Positions 27,428-37,015 of a DNA stretch of 64,000 nt are shown piece after piece. Numbering within the stretch: the stretch's first letter is position 1; each line of letters begins with the position of its first letter. A program made the translations under genes and the position numbers. This DNA comes from Bradyrhizobium sp. CB82 (GTDB lineage Bacteria > Pseudomonadota > Alphaproteobacteria > Rhizobiales > Xanthobacteraceae), in NCBI RefSeq assembly GCF_029714405.1, contig NZ_CP121650.1, forward strand, positions 3,725,001 through 3,789,000. Reading direction: 5' to 3'. The notes under the pieces were generated by a model. The model did not search any database, was not told where the DNA came from, and worked only from the letters and a program-made list of their open reading frames with translations.

Positions 27428-28053
27428 ATGAACGCACTGGCGAGCAAACCGGCCATGGAAACATGGCCGATTGAGCGGCTACGGCCCTATGAGCGCAATT
27501 CGCGCCGGCACGCCCCCGAGCAAATCGAGCAGATCGCGGCGTCAATCCGGCAATGGGGCTGGACCATGCCGATCCTTGCCGCCGATGATGGGATGGTGCT
27601 GGCCGGGCACGGCCGATTGGCCGCCGGCAAGCTGTTAGGAATGACCGAGGTCCCCGTTATCGTCGCTCGCGGGTGGAGCGATCAGCAGAAACGCGCCTAT
27701 GTCATCGCCGACAATCGGCTGACCGACGCCAGCGATTGGGATGACGAGACGCTGCGGCTCGAATTGACCGACCTCGTGGAGGGCGGTTTCGAGATCGCGC
27801 TGACCGGTATAACAGAGGACGAGCTCTCGCGGCTGTCCGTCGGGTCGGCGAGCTTGAGCAGATGCCCGAATTGCCGGACGGCGATCGGTCGCCATTCCGC
27901 GACATGACGTTCATTCTGTACGGGGAGCAATTCGGGATCGTCGAGCGCGCTATCGCCAAGTCGACCAAGCCGCGGGAGGCGAGCAATCCCAATCGATCGC
28001 CGCAAGGCAATGCGCTCGCCGCGATCTGCGCTGAATATCAGAGCGCGTCTCTT
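27428..28053 (+). pseudogene. ParB-like nuclease-domain phage protein, frameshifted
   Basis: Residues 1-140 are a ParB/sulfiredoxin-like domain: WPIERLRPYERNSRRHAPEQ, GMVLAGHGRLAAGKLLG and YVIADNRLTDASDWD. The frame breaks at about 27850. The continuation ELEQMPELPDGDRSPF, then DMTFILYGEQFGIVERAIAK and GNALAAICAEYQ, is one base out of register and runs to about 28053. Such proteins accompany phage terminase or DNA methylase genes; none is intact here. Confidence 0.8.
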
Positions 28054-28223
28054 AAATCGAGTTTGACTGGTGCGGCTTACTCGATGTCCGCGCAGCGAAA
28101 TGACGCGATGGGCCACTTCCGGACTCATGCGGTGCAGCAAGTCGTATCCTATTCAACCAATCAGTCGCTGTCGCGAGCAGCGTCTGCGGAATGGTGAGTT
28201 TCGAGGCTTTCAGCGCTCCTACG

Positions 28224-29132
28224 TCAACCTAGTCCGCGGACACCACGGGGCGTGTCGCCAAAGCGAGAGCGGAACAGGCGGTTGAAGTGCGAAATATCGG
28301 TAAAGCCAGCCTCGAAGGCGATATCGGAAATCGGACGCTTGTTGTCGCGTGGTTTCGTCAACAGCGTGAGGGCCCGTTGCAGGCGCAACTCGGTGACGCG
28401 GGCAGTGAAGGATGGTCCGGCAGTCACCAGTAGCCGCTGCAGATAGCGCGGTGAAATTCCCACCTGCCGTGCGACCGCCGCGACGCTGAGTTCGGGATCC
28501 CAAAAGCGTGCGGCAACATGATCGAGCGCGGCGTTGAGATGGGCGGCTGCGACCGCGCTCAAACTGCTCTCGCCGATGGCTCGATCCGAGGCAACAGCGA
28601 GGGCAACGAGGTCGATGACGTGTCGGCAGATCGTCTCGCGTGTTTCACCACAAGGGCGAATCTTACTGTTTTCAAGCGTCTGGATGTAACCTCGGAGCAG
28701 CTGCAATGCGTCCGATTGCCGAGGCAGGTATCGCATCAGCCCGCCGTCAAGGCGTACGCCGCGTCCCGCGATTGCCGAGCTTGGAAGCAGCACCCCGATA
28801 TAGCCAAAGTGCCGACCTGAACTGAAGCTCCCTGTCTCGCAGAGATGCGTCAGGGTGGCGTCGCCACGGCCGAGCCGCAAATCGCAGCCTAGATGTTCTA
28901 TCTCAAGACACGATTGAGAGATCAGAAGCCAGAAACTGTCGTCGCCATCCCGGACCATTTCCCTGTCGCGAATCGCGACGCCGGGACTTAACGCGGTTCG
29001 TGCGATATGCAGTCCTTCAAAAATCGGATCGACCGACGCACGAAACGGCCAGTTCGACAGCGGCTTGAAATCAGCCCTGCGCCACACGGATCGCTCCCGC
29101 CATTCTCGAATGGAATCGAAAACTACGAGCAT
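28224..29132 (-). CDS. AraC-family transcriptional regulator
   Basis: A regulator of about 302 residues from the ATG at 29132; a longer frame reaches 29237. The N-terminal part is an AraC-binding-like domain (FKPLSNWPFRASVDPIFEGL). The C-terminal 100 residues hold both helix-turn-helix motifs: LSVAAVARQVGISPRYLQRL and PISDIAFEAGFTDISHFNRL followed by FRSRFGDTPRGVR. It is transcribed away from the small exported peptide and the FAD oxidase genes and may control them. Confidence 0.9.
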   Translation of the reverse strand: MLVVFDSIREWRERSVWRRADFKPLSNWPFRASVDPIFEGLHIARTALSPGVAIRDREMVRDGDDSFWLLISQSCLEIEHLGCDLRLGRGDATLTHLCETGSFSSGRHFGYIGVLLPSSAIAGRGVRLDGGLMRYLPRQSDALQLLRGYIQTLENSKIRPCGETRETICRHVIDLVALAVASDRAIGESSLSAVAAAHLNAALDHVAARFWDPELSVAAVARQVGISPRYLQRLLVTAGPSFTARVTELRLQRALTLLTKPRDNKRPISDIAFEAGFTDISHFNRLFRSRFGDTPRGVRGLG

Positions 29133-29294
29133 CTCCGAAGGCTCCCCTCGCCATTCATGCGAGCGAATAATGGTTGATACTACATTTAGAAATTGTGGGC
29201 AATTTGCGAACCGAGCCTTCGCTCCGCTGTTCGTCACCGGCCAAGAACCATGCCGGCTATCCTGCTACCGTAAGCCCTCCGATGGGCGCTGAAG

Positions 29295-29336
29295 CTCATA
29301 AGCAAGAACAAAACACTCATAAGCAAGAACAAAACA
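29295..29336. repeat. Two tandem copies of a 21-bp unit
   Basis: CTCATAAGCAAGAACAAAAC (20 bases) occurs at 29295-29314 and 29316-29335, separated by one A. It sits in the leader between the AraC gene and the small exported peptide gene, about 50 bases before that start, so it could be a regulator-binding pair. Confidence 0.85.
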
Positions 29337-29386
29337 AAAGGTCACCGAAGCTGAATTTAAACACCTCTGACCGAGAAAGAATCACC

Positions 29387-29674
29387 ATGAAGAAATTATT
29401 GCCGATTACCGCCGCCACCGCCCTCATGGTGTGCGGAGGCGCCGCCGTTGCTGCAGAACTGCCAACGTTTGAAGTCATGGGCTTTCCGATTACGTCGCTC
29501 CAGGTTGCGCTGATTGGGAGCTCCGGTGTTGAGGAGCAGTCGCCCGGCCCAACGCTGACGTCTGCTGGCATGCCTGCGTCGCCCCATCAGGTGACCGTTT
29601 TGGCTCCGCGCCCAAAGGTCGCCGAGGGGGCCGCACCCGCGAACTTAACAATGGTTGGCTTCTCGACGAAGTAG
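29387..29674 (+). CDS. Small exported peptide
   Basis: A 95-residue protein with a clear signal peptide (MKKLLPITAATALMVCGGAA to VAAELPTFEV). The mature 70 residues are Pro- and Gly-rich, with no cysteines and no family I recognise. The start follows an A-rich leader with AGAAAGAATC. It is placed just before the FAD oxidase. Confidence 0.65.
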   Translation: MKKLLPITAATALMVCGGAAVAAELPTFEVMGFPITSLQVALIGSSGVEEQSPGPTLTSAGMPASPHQVTVLAPRPKVAEGAAPANLTMVGFSTK

Positions 29675-29984
29675 TTGCGAGCATGCGGGTAACCCGTTCG
29701 CTCATCTTGGTATGAGTGCCTGTTGAGGGTCATGATCGGACTCTCTGACGTGAAAGGCGCGCACTGTCCGGTCGCCGCTCTCCAAGGCGGCGGTAGTGCG
29801 GCACGGCGCCCTGGAGCCGGCACGCGGTTCGTCGTCCGACTGCCCGGAAGTATACGTGTTGCAGATTTGTGATGGCTATCTCGCCGCACTTGATCTACCG
29901 TTGCCCAACGGGCGGAGAACGCTCGGGGGCCTCATGAGTGATCTCCGACCCAATGACCGATCGTGGGTGGAACGGGAGGACATC

Positions 29985-31370
29985 ATGCAGGCCATGGCCA
30001 CCGAAACCTTCATCGGCAACATGCGCGGCCCGGTTATCAGGCGAATGGATGCCGATTACGACGCTGTGCGGAGCCTCTACAACGGGATGATCGATAAGAG
30101 TCCCGTGATGATTGCGCGATGCGCCGACGTCGCTGACGTCGTGGCCGCGGTCAATTTTGCAAGGGCGAACGAACTCCAGGTCGCGATCCGCGGAGGCGGG
30201 CACAATGGGCCTGGCCTTAGCAGTGTCGAGGACGGGCTGATGATCGACATGTCGATGATGAAAGGCGTGCGGGTCGATCCGGCCGCGCGCACCGTCCGCG
30301 TCGGTCCCGGCTGCACGCAAGGTGATGTTGACCACGCTACGCATGTCTACGGGCTTGCGGTGCCGGCCGGCATTGTATCGACCACCGGGATCGCCGGGCT
30401 TACGCTCGGCGGCGGCACCGGATACCTCACCCGCAAGCATGGCCTCACCATCGACAATCTCCTCGAGGCGGATGTCGTGCTCGCTGACGGACGCATCGTC
30501 ACCGCCAACAAGTCGGAGAATGCAGACCTTTACTGGGGCTTGCGGGGCGGCGGCGGCAATTTCGGCATCGTCACGAGCTTCCTGTTCCAGGCTCATCCGG
30601 TGAACATGGTTTATGCCGGTCCGATCTTTTGGGATCTCGAAAACGCCCGGACCGTCATGCAGAGGTACAGGGATTTCCTGCCTAGCGCTCCCGAAGAACT
30701 CGGGGTCTTCGTCGGTTTGAAGACCGTTCCACCGGTGGACCCGTTCCCGGCGGAACATCAGGGCAAGCGCGCCTGCGCCATCATTGGCTGCTACAACGGT
30801 CCGACAGAAGATGGCCAGACCGTCATGGCCAGGTTGCTCGGTGAGCTGCCCGCGCCGCTCTTCAACTGGATGGGCGAAATGCCCTATCCGGCCCTCCAAT
30901 CCATGTTCGACCCGTTCTTCCCGAAAGGCCTGCAATGGTACTGGCGCGGCGATTTCGTAAAAGAACTGACAGACGCAGCAATTGACGCCCATATCGAGCA
31001 GGCGCGGAATGCACCGAGCGCGCTTTCGCTCATGCACCTCTATCCAATCGATGGCGCCGTCCATCGCGTTGGCAAGAGCGACACCGCCTGGAACACGCGC
31101 GAAGCGACTTGGTCGATGGTCATTGCCGGCATCGATCCCAATCCGCAAAAAGCAGGTGAAATCACGCGCTGGACCAAGGGCTATTGGGAGGCCGTGCATC
31201 CTTACTCCGCGGACGGCGGCTATGTGAATTTCATGATGGAGGATGGGGACGACAGCAGACTTAGGGCCACTTACGGCGACAACTACGACCGCCTTGCCGC
31301 CTTGAAAGCCAAGTACGACCCGACGAACTTCTTCCACATGAACCAGAACATCAGACCTCTGCACTCGTAG
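29985..31370 (+). CDS. FAD-binding oxidoreductase, berberine-bridge-enzyme type
   Basis: A 461-residue enzyme. The PCMH FAD-binding domain has RGGGHNGPGLSS with His73, the residue that binds FAD covalently in the family, and GIAGLTLGGGTGYLTRKHG. The second covalent Cys is not present, so only single attachment is expected. The C-terminal BBE domain ends KYDPTNFFHMNQNI. These enzymes oxidise sugars or secondary alcohols with oxygen. The start at 29985 is preferred (GGGAGG lies 8 bases upstream); an open frame extends further left to 29796. Confidence 0.92.
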   Translation: MQAMATETFIGNMRGPVIRRMDADYDAVRSLYNGMIDKSPVMIARCADVADVVAAVNFARANELQVAIRGGGHNGPGLSSVEDGLMIDMSMMKGVRVDPAARTVRVGPGCTQGDVDHATHVYGLAVPAGIVSTTGIAGLTLGGGTGYLTRKHGLTIDNLLEADVVLADGRIVTANKSENADLYWGLRGGGGNFGIVTSFLFQAHPVNMVYAGPIFWDLENARTVMQRYRDFLPSAPEELGVFVGLKTVPPVDPFPAEHQGKRACAIIGCYNGPTEDGQTVMARLLGELPAPLFNWMGEMPYPALQSMFDPFFPKGLQWYWRGDFVKELTDAAIDAHIEQARNAPSALSLMHLYPIDGAVHRVGKSDTAWNTREATWSMVIAGIDPNPQKAGEITRWTKGYWEAVHPYSADGGYVNFMMEDGDDSRLRATYGDNYDRLAALKAKYDPTNFFHMNQNIRPLHS

Positions 31371-31482
31371 AGCCGCACGGTTCGGTCGCGCCTAAGGTTC
31401 TTGTCGGGGCGCTCTTTTTTGCGGAACGAGCGAACGCTCCGGCTATCTCTGTCAGTCGCGCGCTATGCAGCGTTCGCCGTCT

Positions 31483-31905
31483 TTATTCCGGGACGAGCTC
31501 TCCTGAGCCGCCAAACTCCTTCGGAAAATCCCTTAGCTTGGGAAGGCCGTCTCGCATCGGCAGAACTGTCTCGGCGTAGTTTACGTGTACACCGGGCGCA
31601 AATTCCAATGTGGGTAGTGTCGCAGCGAAAACGTCAACCAACCCCAGCGGCGGATGGTTGGTCATCAGGTGCCCGCCGCATTTCACGCAATACTGACGCT
31701 GACTGAGCTCAGTCTTCTGGAACATCGCGACATGCTCGGCTCCCGATGTGATCCGTACCGCCTCTGGCTTCCAGAGGCTGAAGGCATTTACAGGTCCGCC
31801 GGACCACGAGCGACAAGAACTGCAATGACAATAGCCCATCGCCTCCGGTGACCCCATGACCTCCAGTTTGACTGCTCCGCAAAAGCAGCTTCCAAGATGA
31901 GACAT
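31483..31905 (-). CDS. GFA family protein (glutathione-dependent formaldehyde-activating-like)
   Basis: A 140-residue zinc protein with the GFA pattern: SCFCGAV (Cys7, Cys9), YCHCSSC (Cys26, Cys28, Cys31) and YCVKCGGHL. The fold binds two zinc ions. The true substrate of most members is not formaldehyde and is unknown. It converges on the FAD oxidase. Confidence 0.9.
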   Translation of the reverse strand: MSHLGSCFCGAVKLEVMGSPEAMGYCHCSSCRSWSGGPVNAFSLWKPEAVRITSGAEHVAMFQKTELSQRQYCVKCGGHLMTNHPPLGLVDVFAATLPTLEFAPGVHVNYAETVLPMRDGLPKLRDFPKEFGGSGELVPE

Positions 31906-32147
31906 TGGCTACCTCCATCGAGTTCGTTCGTACGGCAACAAGAGCGTTACATTAACAAACCAATTGGCGCGCCGCAGCCCTCGATCGGAGAACGCTATGA
32001 ATTAATCGCGGTTCTTCGCATGTCGGCCTCGGGTCCAAAAGCGCCGGTCGAGGATCACGAGGCACACGTCCGGTCTAACCCTGACAGCGGACCGGCGCAG
32101 CGTTTCCAGCTTCGTCGCCTTGGGCACAACACTGGACCTAAGTAGGG
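31906..32147. other. Intergenic, no gene recognised
   Basis: Holds the likely promoter of the GFA gene. One frame contains MSASGPKAPVEDHEAHVRSN with no family resemblance. Nothing else is evident. Confidence 0.35.
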
Positions 32148-33125
32148 TTACTCGATCATCTCATCGGCTTCAGCGATGATGGTCTGGGGCACTTTGAGAC
32201 CGAGCGCTTTTGCTGTCCTCAGGTTGATGATCAAGTCGAACTTGGTGGGTAGTTGCACCGGTAAATCGCCGGGCCGCGCCCCGCGTAATATTTTGTCAAC
32301 ATAAGCGCCAGAGCGTTGAAACAGATCTTCCGTATTCGGAGCATAGGACAGGAGAGAACCGCTTCGCGAAACTCCAGAAACGACCGGAATGCGAAACTGT
32401 AGCTCCATCTCGCGGATCAAGGCGCTGTTCACGGTGAGGAATGGATCGCTCATCGCCACGATACCTTCGCCGGGCGTCCTTTCCCTGAACGCTCGCTCAA
32501 TATCTGCAGCGCTGCCGACTTGAAGAGTAAACGGCCTTACATTGGTAGCTTCAGCTGCCGCCATGAATGGCTTCAGATAATATTCGAAATAGGTTGCAGT
32601 CGTGGGATTGTACATTAGACCGGCGGCCTTGACGTTTGGCGCCACCTCCTTCAAGAACCCGAGCCACTTTCCGGCAATTGATCCTTCCACATTTACAAAC
32701 CCGGTGATGTTGCCGCCAGGTCGCGCCAAGCTGGCCACAATGCCGCTGCCGACTGGATCGGAGACTGTGGCGAAGACCACCGGCACGGTGCTCGTCGCGC
32801 CTTGCACAGCGAGAGTGGCCGATGTGGAATTGACAAAAATCACGTCGGGCTTGAGCGCAACCAGCTCCTTCGCAAGAGCCCGATTCTTCTCAGAATTCCC
32901 ACCACCATAACGAAGTTCAATGGAGACGTCGCGATCTACCGCCCAACCTAGATCGCCGAGACTCTTGACGAAAGTAGCAACCAAACGCTGGGTGGCCGGA
33001 TCCTGTTCCGCGAAACCAATGAGAACACCGACCCGCGGCACCCGCTTTGGTGCCTGCTGCCCACGCACCGGAAGAGGCGAAGCTGCGGCAGCACCCAGGC
33101 CCGCTATAAACTCCCGTCGCCTCAT
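32148..33125 (-). CDS. ABC transporter substrate-binding protein, PF04392 type (orphan)
   Basis: A 325-residue protein with a Tat-like leader (MRRREFIAGLGAAAASPLPV). It has the two-lobed family pattern: VPRVGVLIGFAEQDPATQRL, ELVALKPDVIFVNSTSATLA, DPVGSGIVASLARPGGNITG and the end DLPVQLPTKFDLIINLRTAK. No permease or ATPase gene is nearby. Such orphan copies are numerous in Bradyrhizobium. An upstream GTG at 33137 is possible, but the ATG places the twin-Arg leader at the N-terminus. Confidence 0.9.
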   Translation of the reverse strand: MRRREFIAGLGAAAASPLPVRGQQAPKRVPRVGVLIGFAEQDPATQRLVATFVKSLGDLGWAVDRDVSIELRYGGGNSEKNRALAKELVALKPDVIFVNSTSATLAVQGATSTVPVVFATVSDPVGSGIVASLARPGGNITGFVNVEGSIAGKWLGFLKEVAPNVKAAGLMYNPTTATYFEYYLKPFMAAAEATNVRPFTLQVGSAADIERAFRERTPGEGIVAMSDPFLTVNSALIREMELQFRIPVVSGVSRSGSLLSYAPNTEDLFQRSGAYVDKILRGARPGDLPVQLPTKFDLIINLRTAKALGLKVPQTIIAEADEMIE

Positions 33126-33366
33126 GAGGTCCCCCACGGACTGAGAATGGAGATCATACTGGCTAAAGTGGGTAGCCTAAAGAGAGGTTGTGAGCTCCCC
33201 GAGTAGTCCGGTTTGGGTCTTGGTTGTGTGCAAACGGATAGGTCGGCGCGCGGCCGTGGTCGCCAATCACTGCAGGCGGCCGATGTTCTCGCGTTGGATC
33301 ATCCACTGACTGGCCAAAGTAGGTATCGCGACGCGGTATTGCGCTTTTGGACGCACTTTCCGGCCT

Positions 33367-34811
33367 TCAGACGGCGCGGATGGCTGCAATCAGGCTCGGT
33401 TTGCCGACGATGTTCATCACCCGTGTGAGGTTATAGGCGAGAACATGCAGCGCCATCTCGGCGGCAACGTTCCGTAGGCGCTTCATCAAGAAGTGGGTCG
33501 CACCCATACGGGCTTTTATCGTGCCGAAGGGATGCTCGACCGTCTCGCGTCGCGTCCGCATGGCGTCAGGATTGGAATCCAGCCGTCTCTGGACCTCCTC
33601 GACCACATGCTCATGCTCCCAGCGCGTGATGCGGCGTTCCTTGGACGGCGTACATTGGCTCTTGATCGCGCAGCCTTGGCACGCCGCTGTCGACCAGTAA
33701 CGGCGCAGCGTCATTCCATGCTCGATGTTGGTGTAGTGATAGGGCAGCAGCTGGCCGGATGGGCAGCGGTAGACGTCCTCATCAGGCAGGTAGGCAAAGT
33801 CCTGTTTGCCGAACCGGCCTTCCGCTTTGGCGTTCGACGTCATGGGCTTGGGCAAGGTGACTGCAACGCCAGCCTCTGTACAGGCTAATATCTCCCCTCC
33901 ATCGAAGTAGCCACGGTCGGCCACCGCCTCGAGTTTGTCCACTTCGAGCACTTCTTTGGCTTGCTTCGACATCCGAGCAAGCTGCCCACGGTCGTTGCCG
34001 ACGTTTATGACCTCGTGCGTAACAATCAGATGGTGTTCGGTGTCCACCACGACCTGGACATTGTAGCCGACGATACCCGATCCGCGTCCGCTGGTGGCCA
34101 TCGAACGGGCGTCCGGATCGGTGAGCGATATCTGTTGATCCGGCGTGTTGCGCATTTGCGCATCAAGCACTTCCAGGCGGCTCATCTCCTGCTTCAGCCG
34201 AGCGATCTTTTCCTTGATCCTCGTCGTCTTGATGCTGATCGCTTCCGATGGCTCCTGCCGATCGGCGCTATCGAGTTGACGCAGATATCGACCGACGCTT
34301 TCCTCGATCTGCGCCATCCGCCTCGCCATCTTGGCATGCGTGAAGTTGCGGTCGCGGTTGTTCACCGCCTTGAACTTGCTGCCGTCGATTGCGATGCTTG
34401 GGGACTGCAACAGGCCCAATTGCCGGCATAGTGCAATGAACTTCGCACAAACCTTCCGGATCGCCGCACCATTGTCCTTCCGGAAATCGGCGATCGTCTT
34501 ATGGTCGGAGCCAGGCGGCCGATCAGCCACATCACCTCGATGTTGCGGCACGCCTCACGTTCCAGTCGGCGACTGGACTGTACCCGATTGAGATAACCGT
34601 AAATGTAAAGCTTCAGAAGGACTGCCGGATGATAGGAGGGCCGGCCCGTCTCCTTGGCGATCACACGCTCAAACCCCAGTCCATGCAGGTCGAGCGCCTC
34701 GACGAACACATCGATCACGTGGACCGTGTTGTCCTCGCTTACCCAATCCTCCAGGCATTCCGGCAAGAGCGTCAGCTGGGATCTGTCCGCGCCTTCAACG
34801 AAGCGTCCCAT
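33367..34811 (-). pseudogene. IS1182-family transposase, frameshifted
   Basis: The N-terminal part (MGRFVEGADRSQLTLLPECL to YGYLNRVQSSRRLEREACRN, then WLIGRLAP) is in one frame. Near 34508 a base is missing, and the rest (DHKTIADFRKDNGAAIRKV, SPSIAIDGSKFKAVNNRDRN, GYNVQVVVDTEHHLIVTHEV, DRGYFDGGEILACTEAG, RRETVEHPFGTIKARMGATH) is in the other. All catalytic blocks of an IS1182-type DDE transposase are still there. I could not identify its terminal repeats. Confidence 0.92.
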
Positions 34812-35004
34812 CCGTATCCCCCATCAGGAAAACTCTCAAGTTGGACTTGAACTTTGAACCGGCTGACGGAGGAATCGTACCTGACTCGTGGCTTTTCACA
34901 CATGGGGTAATTCCGGGCCGGAGCCATACTGAAGCTCTGAGAATCAGCTCTCCAAGAATCGATGAGGCTCACCTCTTGGGCCTTGCAATGATAGGAGAGC
35001 TGCA

Positions 35005-35504
35005 ATGGAGCGCTATGTCGGACTTGACGTTTCTTTGAAGCTAACAGCGATCTGCATCGTTGATCGGACGGGAAAGATTGAGCACGAAGGCGTTGTTCGT
35101 TCCGACCCCGAAGCGATCGCCGCATCGGCCCTGTTACGGCTCTTTGCTTTCTTGCAACGATCGACGACCCTACGCGCTTCAAAAGGTCAAGAAGCGTCGG
35201 AGCCTATGTCGGACTAACGACCCGACGCTACGCATCCGGCGAGATCGACTGGACGGGTCGAATCTCGAAGTGCGGCGACAAAATGTTGCGCGGCTATCTC
35301 TATGAGGCAGCCAATGTGCTGCTCACACGCGTAGCAAAATGGTCAGCGCTCAAAGCCTGGGGCATTCGGCTTGCAAAGCGAACTGGGCTACGCAAGGCCA
35401 AAGTTGCGGTCGCGCGAAAGCTCGCGGTCATTCTGCATCGGATGTGGATCGATGGTACCGAATTTAGATGGTCGTCAAAGGAGACCGCCGTGCAAACAGC
35501 ATAG
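35005..35504 (+). pseudogene. IS110-family transposase with internal deletion
   Basis: The first 40 codons ([20 protein letters not shown], then [20 protein letters not shown]) are the start of an IS110 DEDD transposase. After about 35130 the sequence jumps to the C-terminal transposase_20 part, in other frames: [20 protein letters not shown], then [20 protein letters not shown] up to the stop at 35504. The central part, about 200 codons, is deleted. Confidence 0.88.
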
Positions 35505-35786
35505 CAGATAGCGAATTCCCGCCGAGCACCGGCGGGATCCAAGGTCCCTGCCGGGACGTTGGCGTTGGTGCGATCGCCCCAGGCTTTGCGATGCTCAAAA
35601 GGCAAGCGCGCTTCACACATTGATCCGCCAGCGTCATCCTACGCCATCATGCGGAGGGCATGCCCCTACCGCGGAGAGAACCATGAACCCGGCAAGGATG
35701 TGTTTGGAGAGTCTTGACCGCAGGCCCGGAATTAGAGAACAGCCTGGGCCAGAACCGGCTGTGAGCAATTGCGGCAAACAACGCAC
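35505..35786. other. Intergenic, no gene recognised
   Basis: Downstream flank of the IS110 remnant. A plus-strand frame from 35620 is antisense-like to the following gene. Nothing supported. Confidence 0.4.
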
Positions 35787-36779
35787 CTATTCAATAATCT
35801 CGTCGGCAGCGTTCAGCAGGCCCAGCGGCACGTCGAGGCCGAGTGCATTTGCCGTCCTCAAGTTGATGATCAGCGGTACTTTGACTGGCATTTGGATCGG
35901 AAGGTCCCCAGGCTTCTCGCCCTTGAGGATGCGGTCGATGTACCCTGCTGCCCGCGGATACTGTTCGGCGAAATCTGGCCCATAAGAGATCAGGCCGCCT
36001 GAGTCCGCGAAAGAGCGAAAGAAATAGATCGCGGGGATGCGGTAGTGGGCCGTCCACGCAATAATCACGTCACGATTTATCGTGTTGAATAGGTCCGGCA
36101 TTGCGATAATGCCGGCACCCGGATTGGCCGCTAGCGCGGCGATAACGCCTTCGATCTCATCCTGGGCGTGAACCGGAGCAGCACTCGCCTGGACGGTAAA
36201 CGATGATGCGGCGCCTTGAATTGAAGCCATGTAGAACTTGATCGGGACGCTTGTCGTCGGGTTGAAAAGCAGCGCCACTCGCGTCACGCCCGGCGCGATA
36301 CGCTTGAGCATTTCCAGCCATTTCCCGCCCATCGAGGGCTCGTAAAGCGCGAACCCGGTAACATTGCCGCCCGGACGTCCGACGTTCGCGACGAAACCAC
36401 TGGCAATCGGATCGGCTACGCTCACGATCACGATTGGAATTGTCTGCGTCTCGCGGACAAGAGCGTTGGTCACGGGGGTGGTCACACTGAGGATTGCGTC
36501 GGGTCGCAGATCGACAAGCTCCTTTGCGAATGCCTTCATCCTATTCAGATCATCGCTGGCCCAGCGAAGTTCGATTTGAAAATTGCTGCCTTCCGTCCAC
36601 CCCAGCTTCGCGAGCGCGCCGCGGAAAGCCGCGAACCAAGACTTCACATCCAGATCGGTCTCCGCAAAGCCGATCAGCACGCCGACGCTCCGCGTGCGTT
36701 GAGCTTGCTGCGCATGCGCCGCGAGCGGCCACGCAGTCGCCGCGCCGCCGACCAGCGTCATGAAATCGCGTCGCCTCAT
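35787..36779 (-). CDS. ABC transporter substrate-binding protein, PF04392 type (orphan)
   Basis: A 330-residue paralogue of the gene at 32148: Tat-like leader MRRRDFMTLVGGAATAWPLA, then TRSVGVLIGFAETDLDVKSW, ADPIASGFVANVGRPGGNVT and the end PVKVPLIINLRTANALGLDV. Both start their mature part with VGVLIGFAE and end ADE-[I/M]-IE, so they are close relatives. No transport partner genes lie beside it. An extra upstream stretch to 36815 is in frame but lacks leader character. Confidence 0.9.
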   Translation of the reverse strand: MRRRDFMTLVGGAATAWPLAAHAQQAQRTRSVGVLIGFAETDLDVKSWFAAFRGALAKLGWTEGSNFQIELRWASDDLNRMKAFAKELVDLRPDAILSVTTPVTNALVRETQTIPIVIVSVADPIASGFVANVGRPGGNVTGFALYEPSMGGKWLEMLKRIAPGVTRVALLFNPTTSVPIKFYMASIQGAASSFTVQASAAPVHAQDEIEGVIAALAANPGAGIIAMPDLFNTINRDVIIAWTAHYRIPAIYFFRSFADSGGLISYGPDFAEQYPRAAGYIDRILKGEKPGDLPIQMPVKVPLIINLRTANALGLDVPLGLLNAADEIIE

Positions 36780-36815
36780 GCGGCCCCTCTCCAAGCCAGA
36801 CCGACACGCTACCAC

Positions 36816-37015
36816 ATCGTTAAGTGTGCGCCACGTTGTGCATCACAACAAAACTGAGCGGCTGATTACCGCTCCGGGTCCACGAGCGTCGCCCTTTGGA
36901 ACACTCGGCGGTCTGTCAACTTCCGCTATGCCCCGTTCGCGACCGAGGTCTTGTGGCGGTGCAATGTGTCGCGATGTCACAGGACCGGACTCATGCACTG
37001 CAGCCAACAGCGTCT
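36816..37015. other. Intergenic, no gene seen
   Basis: About 200 bases between two tandem substrate-binding protein genes. It probably holds the promoter of the gene at 35787. Confidence 0.4.

Noticed and set aside
29295..29336. A CRISPR array
   Set aside because: Only two units with a 1-base gap; no spacers and no cas genes. I saw no CRISPR array elsewhere in the window.
29895..31364. A 489-codon minus-strand frame across the FAD oxidase gene
   Set aside because: It is the shadow of a well-supported gene in GC-rich DNA; no domain or start signal.
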